Source of the DNA: Actinomycetota bacterium
GTDB lineage: Bacteria; Actinomycetota; Actinomycetes; Mycobacteriales; Micromonosporaceae
DNA length: 7,459 bases
Assembly: GCA_005885115.1 (NCBI GenBank)
Contig: VAXX01000280.1
Location: 1 to 7,459, forward strand
Reading direction: 5' to 3'
Shown here: piece by piece, positions 6,694 through 7,459 of the stretch
Numbering within the stretch: the stretch's first letter is position 1
Layout of the letters: each line of letters opens with the position of its first letter
Translations under genes and position numbers: made by a program
Notes under the pieces: generated by a model
Told to the model about the DNA's origin: nothing
Database searches by the model: none
The model's input: only the letters and a program-made list of their open reading frames with translations

Positions 6694-7459
6694 GCGCCTT
6701 CGAGTTCGGCACCGCGGGCCGGATCCTGGTCGGTACCGGTCGGGTACGGGAACTGCCGGGGGTACTGGCCGGGCTGGGTACCCGTGCCCTGGTGTGCACC
6801 GGCGCGCACCCGGACCGGCACGGCGATCTGCTCGCCGCGCTCGGCCTGCCGTACGTACTGTCCACTGTGGACGGTGAGCCGACGCTCGGGTCGGCCCGGG
6901 AGGTGACCGCGACGGCCCGCGGGTACGGCGCCGACGTGGTCCTCGCGGTCGGCGGCGGAAGCGTCCTCGACCTCGGCAAGACCGTCGCGATGCTGCTGAC
7001 CAACGGCGGGGACCCGCTGGACTACCTCGAGGTCGTCGGGCCCGGCCGGCAGATCAGCCGCCCGTCCGTCCCGTACGTCGCGGTACCCACCACGGCCGGG
7101 ACCGGCTCGGAGGTGACCGCCAACGCCGTGCTCACCGCGCCCGAGCACCAGGTCAAGGCGAGCCTGCGCAGCCCGTACCTGCTCCCCCGGGTGGCCCTGG
7201 TCGACCCCGAGCTGACGCTGGGCTGCCCGCCCGCGGTCACCGCCTCCAGCGGGTTGGACGCGCTGACCCAGTGCCTGGAGCCGCTGGTCTCGGTACGGGC
7301 CACCCCGGTCACCGACGGACTGGCCCGGGAAGGGTTACGCCGGGCCGGACGCGGGCTGCGGCGCGCGTACGCCGACGGGTCGGACCTGTCCGCGCGTACC
7401 GATCTGGCGGTGTGCGCGCTGCTGGGCGGGATGGCACTGGCCAACGCCAAGCTCGGTAC
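6681..7459 (+). CDS. Iron-type (group III) alcohol dehydrogenase, partial (C-terminus beyond window)
   Basis: The visible 259 codons are the N-terminal two thirds of an Fe-ADH/maleylacetate-reductase superfamily enzyme, NAD(P)-dependent oxidoreductases of alcohols or aldehydes. Seen: the opening [14 protein letters not shown] strand pair (7-20), the nucleotide-binding [10 protein letters not shown] (91-100), the conserved [11 protein letters not shown] (136-146) and [11 protein letters not shown] (191-201). In most members the last motif reads DALTH, with Asp and His as metal ligands; here D193 is kept and the His position is Q197. The remaining His ligands would be past the window edge. The homologous N-terminus extends upstream of any ATG, GTG or TTG: the only in-frame candidates are CTG 6681 and CTG 6690. 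A GTG at 6792 would delete about 37 residues of conserved fold. The start is therefore uncertain. It overlaps the ABM-like gene by 13 bp (or 4 bp with CTG 6690). Confidence 0.85.
   Translation, partial: MERLSAFEFGTAGRILVGTGRVRELPGVLAGLGTRALVCTGAHPDRHGDLLAALGLPYVLSTVDGEPTLGSAREVTATARGYGADVVLAVGGGSVLDLGKTVAMLLTNGGDPLDYLEVVGPGRQISRPSVPYVAVPTTAGTGSEVTANAVLTAPEHQVKASLRSPYLLPRVALVDPELTLGCPPAVTASSGLDALTQCLEPLVSVRATPVTDGLAREGLRRAGRGLRRAYADGSDLSARTDLAVCALLGGMALANAKLG
6856..6871 (+). repeat. Palindrome-containing 16-bp repeat, copy 2
   Basis: TACTGTCCACTGTGGA, identical to the copy in the cyclase gene. Here the palindrome extends to GTCCAC-T-GTGGAC (6860-6872). It lies in the dehydrogenase gene and encodes LSTVD in the same reading frame and with the same TCC ACT GTG codons as copy 1. 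Confidence 0.6.

Noticed and set aside
6283..7450. Minus-strand frames opposite the ABM-like gene and the dehydrogenase (6283-6588, 6407-7003, 6588-7148, 7022-7450)
   Set aside because: The plus-strand translations match known folds with conserved motifs; the minus-strand ones are shadows.
1..7459. tRNA, rRNA, CRISPR arrays, insertion sequences, phage or toxin-antitoxin genes
   Set aside because: I looked on both strands and saw no cloverleaf-like segments, regular repeat-spacer arrays, transposase motifs or terminal inverted repeats.

Overview
The window comes from a high-GC actinomycete. All genes show strong G/C preference at the third codon position. The abundant GGTACC/CGTAC hexamers and the gene content (labdane-type terpene cyclases, a class-I-type bacterial P450, a nitrate/nitrite-sensor-type histidine kinase) fit Micromonosporaceae (Micromonospora/Salinispora-like) best. 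That family placement is an inference from composition and content, not from an alignment.

Left and centre (1-5690, all on the minus strand, read right to left): cytochrome P450 (4365-5690), class I terpene synthase (3366-4262), class II terpene cyclase (1921-3369), then a large sensor histidine kinase (start at 1816, running off the left edge). The two terpene genes overlap by an ATGA stop/start, so they are almost certainly co-translated. Gaps of about 100 bp separate P450 from synthase and cyclase from kinase. The expected pathway is protonation-initiated cyclisation of a linear prenyl diphosphate by the class II enzyme, ionisation of the cyclic diphosphate by the class I enzyme, and oxidation of the hydrocarbon or alcohol by the P450. 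No prenyl diphosphate (GGPP) synthase is visible, so the precursor must come from elsewhere. The class II enzyme carries DADTT where most family members have DXDD(T), and the class I enzyme has a DWRID aspartate motif. The product is therefore not predictable and may be unusual.

The kinase has the architecture of the actinobacterial 'conservon' CvnA-type proteins: TM, nitrate/nitrite-sensing extracellular domain, TM, HAMP, dimerisation region, HATPase. Its Cvn partners, if present, would lie beyond the left edge.

Right side (5691-7459, plus strand, divergent from the P450): a 158-residue single-membrane-region protein of unknown function preceded by a good match to a stress sigma factor (SigB/SigF-type, GTTT-N15-GGGTAA) promoter; a small ABM-fold monooxygenase-like protein; and, overlapping its end, the first 260 or so codons of an iron-type alcohol dehydrogenase. 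The dehydrogenase has no ATG, GTG or TTG at the expected N-terminus and carries Gln in place of a usual metal-binding His. No tRNA, rRNA, CRISPR array, insertion sequence or phage gene was seen. No gene-free stretch exceeds about 115 bp.
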